A stretch of 64,000 nucleotides of DNA, from positions 1 to 64,000 of the forward strand of contig NZ_JACIBC010000004.1 in the NCBI RefSeq assembly GCF_014195095.1. The letters are read 5' to 3'. Origin of the DNA: Rhizobium sp. BK602. Lineage in GTDB: Bacteria > Pseudomonadota > Alphaproteobacteria > Rhizobiales > Rhizobiaceae. This document shows, one piece after another, positions 1 through 9,107 of the stretch. Every line of letters starts with the position of its first letter. The first letter of the stretch is position 1. The notes below the pieces were generated by a model. It did not search any database, was not told the DNA's origin, and saw nothing but the letters and a program-made list of their open reading frames with translations. Position numbers and translations under genes: made by a program.

Positions 1-95
1 TTCACATTCGAAAGCTCCACACCCGTCCCATCCGACTTCACGCGGATCTTAACGTTGTAGTCAACAACCCGCTTTACCGGGACCAGAATCTTCAT
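1..95 (-). CDS. etfB: Electron transfer flavoprotein beta subunit, N-terminal part
   Basis: Only the first 31 codons are in the window; the gene runs off the left edge. The translation begins [19 protein letters not shown], the typical opening of EtfB/FixA. A GGAGG at 104-108 lies 8 bases before the ATG. EtfB with EtfA accepts electrons from FAD dehydrogenases and passes them to ETF-ubiquinone oxidoreductase. It lies 34 bases downstream of a dimethylglycine dehydrogenase-like gene on the same strand, and enzymes of that type use ETF as acceptor, so co-transcription makes sense. Presence of etfA beyond the edge is expected but not seen. Confidence 0.88.
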   Translation of the reverse strand, partial: MKILVPVKRVVDYNVKIRVKSDGTGVELSNV

Positions 96-129
96 CGTGG
101 GAGCCTCCATCTCTTCAATTTCGCGGCCA

Positions 130-2571
130 TCACATCCGTCCGCGCACAGCTTCGGGATCATAGGGAGATTCCGCGATTACACGCGCCTTGCGCATCTCCC
201 CCAGGATCGACACTTCCAGTTCGGTCCCGAAGCTTCCAAGCTCGACAGGGAGCAGGGCGAAAGCAACGTCGCAGCCAAGCGTATAGGCGTAACCGCCGGA
301 GGTGATACGGCCGGCCAGTTTGCCCTTATGATAGACACCCTCATGAATGTACGAGCTTGCTCCGTCCGTATCGATGGAAATCGTGACCGATCGCTGTTTG
401 ACGCCCTGCTCCTTCTGCCGAACCAGGGCCTGCCTGCCGATAAACTCGCCCTTGTCCAATCGAATGAAGCGATCGAGGCTGCTTTCCCAGGCAGTCAGCT
501 CCGGATTCATATCCCGGTACATGGCACGATAGGATTTTTCGAGCCGGAGCGATTCCAGCGCCTGCAGGCCGATCAAGCGCAGGCCATGCGGCTCGCCCGC
601 CGCCAGCAGCGATTCCAGGAGATGACGCTGATAGCAAAGCGGATGGTAAAGCTCCCAACCGAGTTCGCCTTCGTAGTTGACGCGCAACAGGCGGACATCG
701 GTGGCAAGCCCGACCGTACCCGATTTCACGCCAAACCACGGGAAAGCCTCATTGGAGAGGTCGATCTCGGTCAGGCCCCGCAACACCTCGCGCGCCTTCG
801 GTCCGACGATCGTGAAGCAGCCACGCTCATTCGTCGCGTTGCGAAGCCACACGCTGCCGTCCTTTGGCAGCAGCCTGGAGAGATCGTCGTAGTTCCAGCG
901 CTCCGCCCGCGGCGTCGATATGAGATAGAAGGTGCCATCCTCCAGACGCGAAACGATATACTCCGCCTGGACACCGCCGTTCTTCGTCAGATGGTGGCTG
1001 AGATTGACCCGGCCGATTTTCGGCAGGCGGTTGGCGAGGATGCCGTCGAGCCAGGCCTCGGCGCCTGGACCGGAGACCTCGAATTTCGTCATCGGCGTCA
1101 TTTCGACGAGGCCGACGGCGTTGCGCACCGCATGGACTTCCTCGCCGACATATTTGCCCTTCTCCGTCCAGCGCCAGCTGTGCTGATCCTTGGCCTCGAC
1201 ACCCTCCGGTGCGAACCAGTTCGGCATTTCCCAGCCGTTCAGCACACCCCAGACGGCGCCGCGCTTCGTCAGAATATCGTAGGAGGGTGCGGTCTTTTGC
1301 GGACGGGCTGCCGGCATGTCCTGGCCGGGATAATGCAGCTCGGCATGCGTGCCCCAGCTTTCCCGTACCTTCTGCCGCGTCCATTCCTTGTTGGCATAAT
1401 CGCCGAAGCGGCGCGGGTCGAGTTCGGACGTGTCGAGGCTGTTGGCGCCTTCGACGATACGCTCCGACAGGTAATAGCCGATGGCGCCGCCCCAGAGGAT
1501 ACCGCCGGGCACGCCCTCCGCGATCCAGACATTCTCCAGACCCCAGGCCGGCCCCATTAACGGCAACTCGTCGGCCGTCATCTGGAACGGACCGCGCACA
1601 TTCGCCTTGATGCCGACCCGGCCAAGGGCCGGAACGAGGTCCATGGCACGTTCCCAATTCCAGGAGACGGAATCGAAGTCCTCCTCCAGCAGGTCGGCAC
1701 CGAACCATTCCGGAACGCCATTCTCGGCGAAGAGCTTGAGGTGTTCGGTCTTTTCATAGGGACCGAACATCAGGCCATCGCCCTCCTCGCGCAGATAGCC
1801 CTCGAAGCCCTCGTCACGCAGGATGGGCATTTCCGGCAGGCCCTGCCGCTTGCGCTCGATCACCTCCGGAACGGCGTCCGTGATCCAATACTGATGGACG
1901 ATAGGGATTGCCGGAATTTCGAGGCCGAGCATGGCGCCGGTCTGGCGGGCATAATTGCCGGTCGCCGAGATGACATGTTCGCATATGATCTCACCCTGGC
2001 TGGTCAGGATCTTCCACTCGCCACCCGGCATGCGTTCGAAGCCGCGCACTTCGGTATTGAGATAGATCTTGGCACCACGGTCGCGCGCGCCCTTGGCCAT
2101 CGCCTGGGTTACATCGGCGGGCGCGATATGACCATCATCCGGGTGATAGAGAGCAGCCAGCATGTCGTGATTGTTTTCGAGCAGCGGCCAAAGTTCGCGC
2201 GCTTGCTGCGGTGTCACGAGTTCGGCGCGGATGCCCTGAACGGCGGCGACGCTCATATAGCTCTTGTATTCGTCCAGACGGTCACGCGTGTTGGCGACGC
2301 GCAACTGTCCGCATTTGTGCCAGCCGACATGCTGGCCGGTCTCCGCTTCCAGGCCTTCATATATTTCGATCGTCTTGGCGATCATCCGGCCGATATTGAT
2401 GCTGCGCGCATAGGAGGGAATGAGGCCGGCGGCATGCCAGGTGGAGCCGGCGGTCAGCTGCGTGCGCTCCAGAAGCGCGACATCCGTCCAGCCGCGTTTG
2501 GCAAGACCGTAAAGGATGGCGGCGCCGACACAACCACCGCCAATGACCACGGCGCGAGCATGAGTTTGCAT
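130..2571 (-). CDS. FAD-dependent dimethylglycine/sarcosine dehydrogenase-like protein with C-terminal GcvT domain
   Basis: An 813-residue flavoprotein likely to demethylate an N-methylated glycine-type substrate oxidatively. The N-terminal half (about 1-380) is a DAO-fold FAD domain with a GGGCVG dinucleotide motif near residue 11. [10 protein letters not shown] at 41-50 matches the segment whose His (here His46) carries covalent FAD in dimethylglycine and sarcosine dehydrogenases. The second half (about 430-810) is an aminomethyltransferase (GcvT/folate-binding) domain, which in this family passes the one-carbon unit to tetrahydrofolate. Length and domain order fit the family. The etfB start 34 bases downstream supplies an electron acceptor. 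Exact substrate (dimethylglycine, sarcosine or a related amine) is not decided by sequence. The start is set by the ATG at 2571, which faces the LysR gene across 92 bases. Confidence 0.85.
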   Translation of the reverse strand: MQTHARAVVIGGGCVGAAILYGLAKRGWTDVALLERTQLTAGSTWHAAGLIPSYARSINIGRMIAKTIEIYEGLEAETGQHVGWHKCGQLRVANTRDRLDEYKSYMSVAAVQGIRAELVTPQQARELWPLLENNHDMLAALYHPDDGHIAPADVTQAMAKGARDRGAKIYLNTEVRGFERMPGGEWKILTSQGEIICEHVISATGNYARQTGAMLGLEIPAIPIVHQYWITDAVPEVIERKRQGLPEMPILRDEGFEGYLREEGDGLMFGPYEKTEHLKLFAENGVPEWFGADLLEEDFDSVSWNWERAMDLVPALGRVGIKANVRGPFQMTADELPLMGPAWGLENVWIAEGVPGGILWGGAIGYYLSERIVEGANSLDTSELDPRRFGDYANKEWTRQKVRESWGTHAELHYPGQDMPAARPQKTAPSYDILTKRGAVWGVLNGWEMPNWFAPEGVEAKDQHSWRWTEKGKYVGEEVHAVRNAVGLVEMTPMTKFEVSGPGAEAWLDGILANRLPKIGRVNLSHHLTKNGGVQAEYIVSRLEDGTFYLISTPRAERWNYDDLSRLLPKDGSVWLRNATNERGCFTIVGPKAREVLRGLTEIDLSNEAFPWFGVKSGTVGLATDVRLLRVNYEGELGWELYHPLCYQRHLLESLLAAGEPHGLRLIGLQALESLRLEKSYRAMYRDMNPELTAWESSLDRFIRLDKGEFIGRQALVRQKEQGVKQRSVTISIDTDGASSYIHEGVYHKGKLAGRITSGGYAYTLGCDVAFALLPVELGSFGTELEVSILGEMRKARVIAESPYDPEAVRGRM

Positions 2572-2648
2572 GGAGAGTTCCCGGTTTGATTTCGGGCGAG
2601 ACTACCGACCAGGAATGCACTTGTGACGTTGCAAAAAAATGCAGAGGA

Positions 2649-2667
2649 GCATAACTTCAATTTATGC
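2649..2667. promoter_or_regulatory. Putative LysR operator overlapping the regulator start codon
   Basis: GCATAA-N7-TTATGC is a perfect palindrome in the 92-base divergent region between the dehydrogenase and LysR genes, overlapping the LysR ATG at 2664. Its core ATAACTTCAATTTATGC (2651-2667) matches ATAACTTGAGGTTATGC at 10120-10136 in 14 of 17 positions; the latter lies upstream of the amino acid ABC operon. LysR regulators usually bind interrupted palindromes near their own promoter, so autoregulation is inferred. Confidence 0.5.
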
Positions 2668-3608
2668 ACAGACTGCGATCCCTGGTTCCCTCGGCAAATT
2701 ATCTTTTCGTCTTCGAGGCCGCGGCACGACGACGGAGCTTCACGGCGGCGGCCGAGGAACTGAATGTCAGCCAGCCGGCCGTCAGCAAAACGATCAAGCT
2801 GCTGGAAGAGGCGACGGGGCTGAAACTGTTTCGCCGCGAACACACGCGCCTCGAACTGACCGCCGAGGGCCTGAGGCTCTACAGGGAAACGCAGCAGACC
2901 TTCGACCACCTGCACATGGTCTTGACCTCCTTGCGCACGAAGCATTCGAACGACACTGTCAGAGTGTCGTTCTCGACCTCCTTCGTGCAACTCTGGCTTC
3001 TTCCGCGCCTCAAGGACTTCAAGGGGAAGTATCCCGATATCGCACTGCGCATCGAGGAAAGCAGTCGCGACGACCAGGATCTGAATGAGGAAGACATCGA
3101 TATTTCAGCGCGTCTCGGCATCGGCAAATGGCCGGGGATACATGCATGGCACTTCGTAACCGAGGAAGTCATCCCCGTTTGCAGTGCCGATTATCTGAAG
3201 GAGCACGGTCCCGTCAACGAACCGGCCGATCTGCTCAATCACCGGCTTCTGCATTTCGAAGAAAGACACCGTGTCCGGCTTGGCTGGCGAGAATGGTTGA
3301 CCCACCATTCGGTCCCGATCACCCGCCTTAAACAGGACTTCGTCTTCACGGACGCGCTCAGCTCGATCGAGGCTGCCGTTCTCGGACAAGGCGTGGCGCT
3401 GGGCTGGAAGCACCTTGTCCACGATCACGTTCAGGCTGGTCGTTTGGTCTATCCGCTTGATGCCGTCCACCGCTCCGGCCAAGCCATTTATGTCGTCATG
3501 CCGGCGCAGCGCCCCACAAAACATGGTGCGACGCTCTTCCGGGATTGGCTGCTCGAACAGAATGCCGACGCACCGATCAGCGCGGCCAAAGAGATCCCCG
3601 TTCCCTGA
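2664..3608 (+). CDS. LysR-family transcriptional regulator (GcvA-like)
   Basis: A 314-residue regulator. The N-terminal winged helix-turn-helix is clear (about 8-67: FTAAAEELNVSQPAVSKTI), followed by a LysR substrate-binding domain. The opening MHRLRSLVPSANYLFVFEAAA resembles the GcvA/AmpR branch. A GAGGAG at 2644-2649 is rather far (14 bases) from the ATG, but the Met and following residues align with the family start. The gene is divergent from the dehydrogenase gene and convergent with the flavin oxidoreductase at 3645-4928. A shared motif at 2651-2667 and 10120-10136 suggests it controls its own promoter and the ABC/racemase/oxidase operon. The inducer is unknown. Confidence 0.88.
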   Translation: MHRLRSLVPSANYLFVFEAAARRRSFTAAAEELNVSQPAVSKTIKLLEEATGLKLFRREHTRLELTAEGLRLYRETQQTFDHLHMVLTSLRTKHSNDTVRVSFSTSFVQLWLLPRLKDFKGKYPDIALRIEESSRDDQDLNEEDIDISARLGIGKWPGIHAWHFVTEEVIPVCSADYLKEHGPVNEPADLLNHRLLHFEERHRVRLGWREWLTHHSVPITRLKQDFVFTDALSSIEAAVLGQGVALGWKHLVHDHVQAGRLVYPLDAVHRSGQAIYVVMPAQRPTKHGATLFRDWLLEQNADAPISAAKEIPVP

Positions 3609-3644
3609 CCGCCGACACGATCAACGTCAATTCGCCGCCGCCCT

Positions 3645-4928
3645 CTAGAACCGCTCGCCGGAAAAATGCGCGAGCTGGGCACCGACCTCGTAATAGGATT
3701 CCCTGAGGCCTCTCAGGGACTGCTGTCTTGCATCGGTGACCGGCAGCGGTAGGTCGGCCTCCTCCAGTTCGCCGAGAATATGACGGGCCAGGACTTGGCC
3801 GAACACGGTGCCCGGCGCTATGCCGCGGCCATTGTACCCGGAAAAGCCGACGATGTTCCGCCCGAAACGATGGAAGCGCGGCAGGGCATTGTCGGTCATG
3901 CCGATCTTGCCGTACCACTCATATTCGAATTCCACCGACCCCAGCTGAGGAAACAACCGGGCGAGCGCACGTTTTGCCCAGGCGACATGGATGGCCGTAC
4001 CGGTATTGCGCAAGGCGCCGACGCTGCCGAACACGAGGCGACCGGCCCTGTCCATCCGGAAAGACGAGAGGATTTCCTTCGTATCCCATGCACCTTCCCG
4101 ACCGGGAAGGATCGTCTCGCGCAGCTGGGGCGACAGCGGGCGGGTGGCGAGATTGAAATAGGGAAGATGCACCTGCTCGCGGCGGACATTCGCCCATGGT
4201 CCCTCGCTATAGGCATCCGTCGCAACGATGACCCATTCCGCGATCACCGACCCGCTGGCCGTCGAGACCTTCCAGCCCGTTCCTTCCTGGGCGCAAGACA
4301 GAACGGGAGACCCTGTATGCAGCACGGCGCCCGCCTGCAACGCGGCATGCGCCAGACCACGCACATAGGCGAGCGGTTGCAGCGTGCCCGCGCGTCGATC
4401 GAGAAGCGATCCGGCATAGGCTTTCGTGCCGATGCGGGCCGCCGTCGCCGCCGCATCCAGGAGTTCGACGGGCGCTCCACGCTTTTGCCATTGCCTCGCG
4501 CGTTCGGTGATTTCTTTCAAGCCAGCCTTGCCGACCGCACAGTGCAAAGTGCCGTTGCGCTCGAGTTCACACTCGATGCCATGTTTGTCGACAATGGACA
4601 TCACGATTTGCGGACCATTGCCGAGAAGCTGGAGGAGCCGCTCACCGTGGACCTCGCCGAGCTCCCCCGGCAGGTCGTCGGGCATCACCCACATGCCCGC
4701 ATTGATCAGGCCGACATTGCGGCCCGATCCGCCGAAGCCGATTTCACGACCCTCGAGCACGACGACGCGCCGCCCGGCCTCGGCGAGATGCAGAGCCGCC
4801 GAAAGCCCGGTGAAGCCGCCGCCGACAATCACCACATCCGCGACGAGACGACCGGTCAGGCAAGATGTCCGAGGGGGTGCAATGGCGGTCTTTTCCCATA
4901 GGCCATGGGAACGTGCGTCATTCAACAT
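3645..4928 (-). CDS. FAD-dependent amine/amino acid oxidoreductase (DAO family)
   Basis: A 427-residue DAO-fold flavoprotein. The Rossmann motif VVIVGGGFTGLSAALHLAEAG lies near residue 32, followed by a FGGSGRN segment typical of gamma-glutamylputrescine oxidase (PuuB/OrdL)-like enzymes and a C-terminal GYNGRGIAPGT FAD-binding loop. It probably oxidises a primary or secondary amine or amino acid, with transfer to oxygen or a quinone. It is the last gene of an operon with a polar amino acid importer, a racemase-family enzyme and an aldo/keto reductase (29 bases after the reductase), consistent with oxidative deamination of the imported compound. Substrate unknown. Confidence 0.82.
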   Translation of the reverse strand: MLNDARSHGLWEKTAIAPPRTSCLTGRLVADVVIVGGGFTGLSAALHLAEAGRRVVVLEGREIGFGGSGRNVGLINAGMWVMPDDLPGELGEVHGERLLQLLGNGPQIVMSIVDKHGIECELERNGTLHCAVGKAGLKEITERARQWQKRGAPVELLDAAATAARIGTKAYAGSLLDRRAGTLQPLAYVRGLAHAALQAGAVLHTGSPVLSCAQEGTGWKVSTASGSVIAEWVIVATDAYSEGPWANVRREQVHLPYFNLATRPLSPQLRETILPGREGAWDTKEILSSFRMDRAGRLVFGSVGALRNTGTAIHVAWAKRALARLFPQLGSVEFEYEWYGKIGMTDNALPRFHRFGRNIVGFSGYNGRGIAPGTVFGQVLARHILGELEEADLPLPVTDARQQSLRGLRESYYEVGAQLAHFSGERF

Positions 4929-4957
4929 ATCATGGGTCCTTCCGGTCGACCGCGCAT

Positions 4958-6103
4958 TCAGCCCGGATCCTTGTTCTTCGGCTGACCGAACGCATAGTCG
5001 GTAATCTTGGGCAGCAGGATTTCCCGTCTATAGCCCGGCGGCTTGTCTCCGACGGATGCGCCGGCATTCAAAATCGCGGCCTGATAATCGTCGCCAAAGA
5101 GCGCGTAGGGATAGGGAGCATCGATGGCGGTGGTGCTATCGAGTTCGGAACGAAATTCGGGCGGAATTGTAAAGTCCAGTGCGGCAAGATTGTCGTCGAG
5201 TTGCGAAAGCCGGCTCGCGCCGATAATCGCCGCCGCGACGCCAGGGCGATTGACGCACCAGTTCAGCGCCACCTGCGCCATGCTGCGCCCCATTTCGCCG
5301 GCAATCCTTTCCAGTACGGTGAGGATGCACCTATTGCGCTCGGTGAACAATCCAAGGCCGCCGCCGGATGCATCTTGCGACAGCCGCCCCTGTTCCGCCG
5401 AACCGGGGCGATATTTTCCCGATAGGAGCCCCATGGCGAGCGGGCTCCATGCGGTGATGCCAAGACCAAGCGTCTCGGCAAGCGGCACGAATTCGGGCTC
5501 AATGCTGCGCTCGACCAGCGAATAGGGCAATTGCAGGCAGATGGGCTGGGTGAGAGCATGCGCCTCGGCCCAAGTCTGAGCACGCGCGGCATACCAGCCG
5601 GGCACGTCGGAGAGCCCGGCATAGCGGATCTTGCCGGCCCGCACGAGGTCGTCGAAGGTTCGCATGACCTCCTCGGCGGGCGTCATGCGATCCCACGTAT
5701 GCAGCAGATAAAGATCGATATAGTCGGTCTTCAGGCGCTTGAGCGAAGCATCGACCGCCTGCATCATCGCCTTGCGACCGTTACCGCCGGCGTTGGGATT
5801 GCCAGGCGACACATTGTTGGAGAATTTCGTGGCGATGACGACATCGTCGCGCAAGCCCGCTTCGGCGACGAAGGCGCCGACGAGTTTTTCGCTCAGTCCC
5901 CCCGCATAGGAATTGGCGGTATCGATGAAATTTCCGCCCGCGGCGATGTAGCGGTTGAAGATTGTTCGTGCGGCCGCCTCGTCCGCGCCCCAGTTCCCAC
6001 CGATACCGCGGATGCCGCCGTTGCCGAAGGTCATCGTGCCCAGCGCCAGGCGGCTGACGCGTAGTCCCGAGCGCCCCAGCAGATAATATTGATCGACAGC
6101 CAT
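4958..6103 (-). CDS. Aldo/keto reductase
   Basis: A 381-residue NAD(P)H-dependent oxidoreductase with a TIM-barrel fold. The catalytic tetrad is readable: Asp and Tyr in FIDTANSYAGG, Lys in ATKFS and His in YLLHTWD. The C-terminal IIGASRLSQLDDNL segment is the usual nucleotide-binding region. The N-terminus (LGRSGLRVSRLALGTMTFG) resembles the YhdN/Tas branch. It probably interconverts an aldehyde or ketone with an alcohol. It sits between the racemase-family gene and the flavin oxidoreductase and may process the carbonyl product of the oxidase. The physiological substrate is not indicated. Confidence 0.88.
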   Translation of the reverse strand: MAVDQYYLLGRSGLRVSRLALGTMTFGNGGIRGIGGNWGADEAAARTIFNRYIAAGGNFIDTANSYAGGLSEKLVGAFVAEAGLRDDVVIATKFSNNVSPGNPNAGGNGRKAMMQAVDASLKRLKTDYIDLYLLHTWDRMTPAEEVMRTFDDLVRAGKIRYAGLSDVPGWYAARAQTWAEAHALTQPICLQLPYSLVERSIEPEFVPLAETLGLGITAWSPLAMGLLSGKYRPGSAEQGRLSQDASGGGLGLFTERNRCILTVLERIAGEMGRSMAQVALNWCVNRPGVAAAIIGASRLSQLDDNLAALDFTIPPEFRSELDSTTAIDAPYPYALFGDDYQAAILNAGASVGDKPPGYRREILLPKITDYAFGQPKNKDPG

Positions 6104-6133
6104 GGTTGAGGTCCTGGGCGAAACGGCCGCGCG

Positions 6134-6868
6134 TCACATGCTGCCGGCATAAGGCCGGCGGGCGATGCTTTGCTGGACGTAGTTGATCATTGTGATGAAG
6201 TCAAAGACAGGACGCCCGGTGACGGCTTGTACCGCATGCGCATAGGGCGGCAGGTCGCTGCATTCCAGCAGGATGGAACGCACCTCCGGATGCTCTTCCA
6301 CCAGCCGACGGGCGACCCGCGTCACCTCGCGTTCGATTTCGGCGGAATCGAGCGTCCCCTTTTCCTCGAGGATCGCTTCGCGAAACTCCGTCTGATCCTC
6401 CATGCCGGCAATCGCCAGGGGAATGCTGTCGGGGATGTTGCAAGCCCTGAAATGTCGCGGCGCGAGCCGCGATGCATTGGCGGTGATGATACCGACGCTG
6501 CCGCCGCAAAGCCCGTGCATGAAGGGAACCTGCATCAGGCTGGATAGGAAGACCGGAATGTCGAGCATCGCCGCCACTTCCTCCTGAAAATAGGCCATGA
6601 AACCGCAGGCTCCGGTAATCGCCTTGACCCCTCGAGCCTGCAACTCCAGCGCCGCTTCGATGAAAGCCTCCTTCAGGGCGGGATCGCGCTGATTGAGAAG
6701 CCTGTCGATCGAGGCTCCGCGCACTTCCTGAAACCGGACGGGATAGGTGTAGGTGGTAGCATTTCCGACGTTGCCGGGAATGCAAGGATAGGCCGCATCG
6801 AGGATCAGGATGCCGATCTGCTCGCCGTACCATGACTGCGTCTTGCGCGTGACCGTGTAGACCGTCAT
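6134..6868 (-). CDS. Aspartate/glutamate racemase-family protein
   Basis: A 244-residue protein read from the ATG at 6868, where AGGGAG lies 9 bases upstream; an upstream in-frame ATG at 6901 lacks such a site. Two cysteines in the expected places (TGACGFM and LLECSDL) match the paired Cys acid/base residues of cofactor-independent Asp/Glu/hydantoin racemases. The first segment AYPCIPGNVGNATTY is typical of a subgroup annotated only at family level. Alongside an amino acid importer and an amine oxidase-like flavoprotein it could isomerise an imported amino acid or hydantoin. Arylmalonate decarboxylase-type chemistry is an alternative in this superfamily. Confidence 0.82.
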   Translation of the reverse strand: MTVYTVTRKTQSWYGEQIGILILDAAYPCIPGNVGNATTYTYPVRFQEVRGASIDRLLNQRDPALKEAFIEAALELQARGVKAITGACGFMAYFQEEVAAMLDIPVFLSSLMQVPFMHGLCGGSVGIITANASRLAPRHFRACNIPDSIPLAIAGMEDQTEFREAILEEKGTLDSAEIEREVTRVARRLVEEHPEVRSILLECSDLPPYAHAVQAVTGRPVFDFITMINYVQQSIARRPYAGSM

Positions 6869-6936
6869 CGCCGATATCTCCCTAACTCTCTTCGCATACA
6901 TGCGGGGGAAGATCGCCTCCCCCGCACATCATGGCC

Positions 6937-7776
6937 TTACTGCACCAGACGCGGAGCGCCGGTTTCGCCCGCCGTGCCGTCGAGGCCGTAGGATTTCAGG
7001 ATCTTGACGATCGTTCCGTCCTTATGCATCGCCTCGATATTGCTATCGAGCGCTTCGCCGAACTCCTTCGCCTTCAGCGAATAAGGAAAGCCGGCCTGCG
7101 CCGCTTCCTTGGTCGCCTTCACGCGCGGATCCGCGGCCGCGACGGCAACCTTGACATCCTTCAACGCACCCTTCTGCGCGGCGACAACCCCCGTCGAATA
7201 GCCGTCGACGGCGACATCGATACGGCCGGCGAACAGATCCTGCTGCATGTTGACGGAATTCGGATAGAGCTTCAGCGACGCGCCAAGCACGGTCTTCAGA
7301 TCGGCAACCCAGAGATAGCCCTGAACGGTGCCCACCTTCTTGCCTTCGAGATCGGACACCTTCTTGAAATCCTGCTTCGAATAGATCGCCATCTGGTCCG
7401 TGTAGAGCGGCGCTGAGAGGCTCATGACCTTGGCCCGCTCGGCGGTGCGATACCAGTCGCCGGTGGTGATGTCGGCCTGACCGGAAAGGACATACTGGAT
7501 CGCTGCGGCCGGATCGACGGCAACCGCCTTGACCTTGAGGCATTCGCGCTTGGCGAATTCGGCGGCGATGTCGCCGTCGATCCCCTTCATGTTACCGCTG
7601 TCATCGAGATAGGAGTGCGGCGCATAGGTCGTGACGGCAACCGTCAGCGTACCGGGCGCGATGGTGGTGAACTTATGCTGCGGCGTGCAATCCTCGGCAT
7701 GCGCGATCTGGGCCGACAGGAGCATGCCGGCAATGCCGGACAGAAGGAGGTAAGTCTTGGACTTGAATGCGGGCAT
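6937..7776 (-). CDS. Polar amino acid ABC transporter, periplasmic substrate-binding protein
   Basis: A 279-residue family 3 solute-binding protein with an N-terminal signal peptide (cleavage likely after SAQIAHA, about residue 27). Two lobes follow, with the usual YAPHSYLDDSGNMKGIDGDIA and GKKVGTVQGYLW segments. It should deliver an amino acid or related polar solute to the two permeases just upstream (7801-8463 and 8463-9107). It follows the permeases by 24 bases and precedes the racemase-family gene, so import and metabolism appear co-expressed. The ligand cannot be assigned. Confidence 0.9.
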   Translation of the reverse strand: MPAFKSKTYLLLSGIAGMLLSAQIAHAEDCTPQHKFTTIAPGTLTVAVTTYAPHSYLDDSGNMKGIDGDIAAEFAKRECLKVKAVAVDPAAAIQYVLSGQADITTGDWYRTAERAKVMSLSAPLYTDQMAIYSKQDFKKVSDLEGKKVGTVQGYLWVADLKTVLGASLKLYPNSVNMQQDLFAGRIDVAVDGYSTGVVAAQKGALKDVKVAVAAADPRVKATKEAAQAGFPYSLKAKEFGEALDSNIEAMHKDGTIVKILKSYGLDGTAGETGAPRLVQ

Positions 7777-7800
7777 GCCGGAATTCCTTTCTGTTGAAGA

Positions 7801-8463
7801 TTAACGTTGAACATAAAGACCCGCCCGCTTTTCGACATGACCGACGAGAAGAGCGGCGGGTATCGAAATGCAGGCATAGAGAGCACCGGCGCAAATGAGG
7901 GCCGGGAAATAGCGGAAGGTGGTGGAGCCGATTTCGTAGGCACGGCTCACGAGTTCCGGCAGGGCAATCGTGAAGCATAGCGACGTGCCCTGGAAAATGA
8001 GGATCGAGAAGCCGAGAAGAGCCGGCAGCGCCACGCGCAGGCCCTGCGGAAGCAGGACAAAGCGCAATTCGTCGGTCCGGTTGAGGCCGAGCGCCTCGGC
8101 GGCCTCGCGCTGGCCATGCGCGATCGATTGCAGGCTCGCCCGGATGATCTCGCTGGTATAGGCGCCGGTGTTCCAGGCAAGCGCGATCACCGCCGCAGCA
8201 AAGGACTCGATCGTCAGCCCGATGCTCGGCAATCCGAAATAGATGAATTGCAGCAGCACCAGAGCCGGCGCGCCGCGCCCCACCTCCACCAGAAAGAGCG
8301 AAATGGCCCGTAGCGCCCTGCTGCGCGCCAGCACGCCCAAGGCAAGCAAGAGCCCCAACGGAATACCCAGCAACAGGCTGAGCGCGGTGACCTGAAGGCT
8401 GATGGAAAGGCCGCCGAGAAGCTCGGGCATCCAGGAGACGATTTCGTCGTAGCTTGGAAACAT
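7801..8463 (-). CDS. Polar amino acid ABC transporter permease
   Basis: A 220-residue inner-membrane permease of the HisM/GlnP type. The start is the ATG at 8463 (MFPSYDEIVSWMPELLGG); the frame stays open upstream, but that part is a shadow of the neighbouring permease gene. The EAAEALGLNRTDELRFVLLPQGLR segment is the EAA loop that contacts the ATPase. The start overlaps the preceding permease stop by one base (TGATG), indicating translational coupling. It pairs with the permease at 8463-9107. Confidence 0.9.
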   Translation of the reverse strand: MFPSYDEIVSWMPELLGGLSISLQVTALSLLLGIPLGLLLALGVLARSRALRAISLFLVEVGRGAPALVLLQFIYFGLPSIGLTIESFAAAVIALAWNTGAYTSEIIRASLQSIAHGQREAAEALGLNRTDELRFVLLPQGLRVALPALLGFSILIFQGTSLCFTIALPELVSRAYEIGSTTFRYFPALICAGALYACISIPAALLVGHVEKRAGLYVQR

Positions 8464-9107
8464 CACCGCGCCACCTTGGATCGGAGATGCGCGTCGGCCA
8501 TACGCGACAGCCAGGCCACCGGCAGGCTGAGAAAAATGTAGAACAGTCCGACGAAGGCGAAGATTTCCAGACCACGGAACGTCAGCTGCGAAAGCTGGTT
8601 GCCCTGGTAGGCAAGCTCGGTCACCCCGATCGTCGAGGCGACGGCCGTCTCTTTCATCAAGCCGATGAGGTAGCTTGCCGCCGACGGCAGCGCCACCCTG
8701 AAGGCCTGCGGCGCCACGACGTCCCGCATCGTGGACCACCGGCCAAGATCGAGGGCCGCGCAGGCCTCCCATTGACCGTGATGGATCGAGTTCAGCGCAC
8801 CGCGATAGATTTCCGCCATGTTCGCCGCAGCGATGAGGCCAAGGCCGGCGAGCGCCGCCACGAAGGGGCTGATCGGGAAAACGCTTATCCCGAGACCAAA
8901 GAAGATGATGAACAACCAGAGGATCGGCGGGATGGCGCGCACGACCTGGATCGCGATCGATGCCAGAAGGCGCACCAGGAAAAGCCGGCTTCGGCGAGCC
9001 GCCAGAAGGGGAATTGCGAGGAGAGCGCCAATGGTAAAGGAGCCGATGGTCAAGGCCGTGGTCCAGGCAAGGCCGCGAACGAACAGAAAAAGATCGACGG
9101 CACTCAT
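8463..9107 (-). CDS. Polar amino acid ABC transporter permease
   Basis: A 214-residue membrane protein with hydrophobic segments from about residue 5 onwards and an EAA-type loop (QWEACAALDLGRWSTMRDVVAPQAFR). It is the second permease of the heterodimeric channel. Its ATG overlaps the stop of the ATPase gene by four bases (ATGA at 9104-9107) and its stop overlaps the next permease start, so ATPase, permease and permease form a tightly coupled unit. Confidence 0.9.
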   Translation of the reverse strand: MSAVDLFLFVRGLAWTTALTIGSFTIGALLAIPLLAARRSRLFLVRLLASIAIQVVRAIPPILWLFIIFFGLGISVFPISPFVAALAGLGLIAAANMAEIYRGALNSIHHGQWEACAALDLGRWSTMRDVVAPQAFRVALPSAASYLIGLMKETAVASTIGVTELAYQGNQLSQLTFRGLEIFAFVGLFYIFLSLPVAWLSRMADAHLRSKVAR

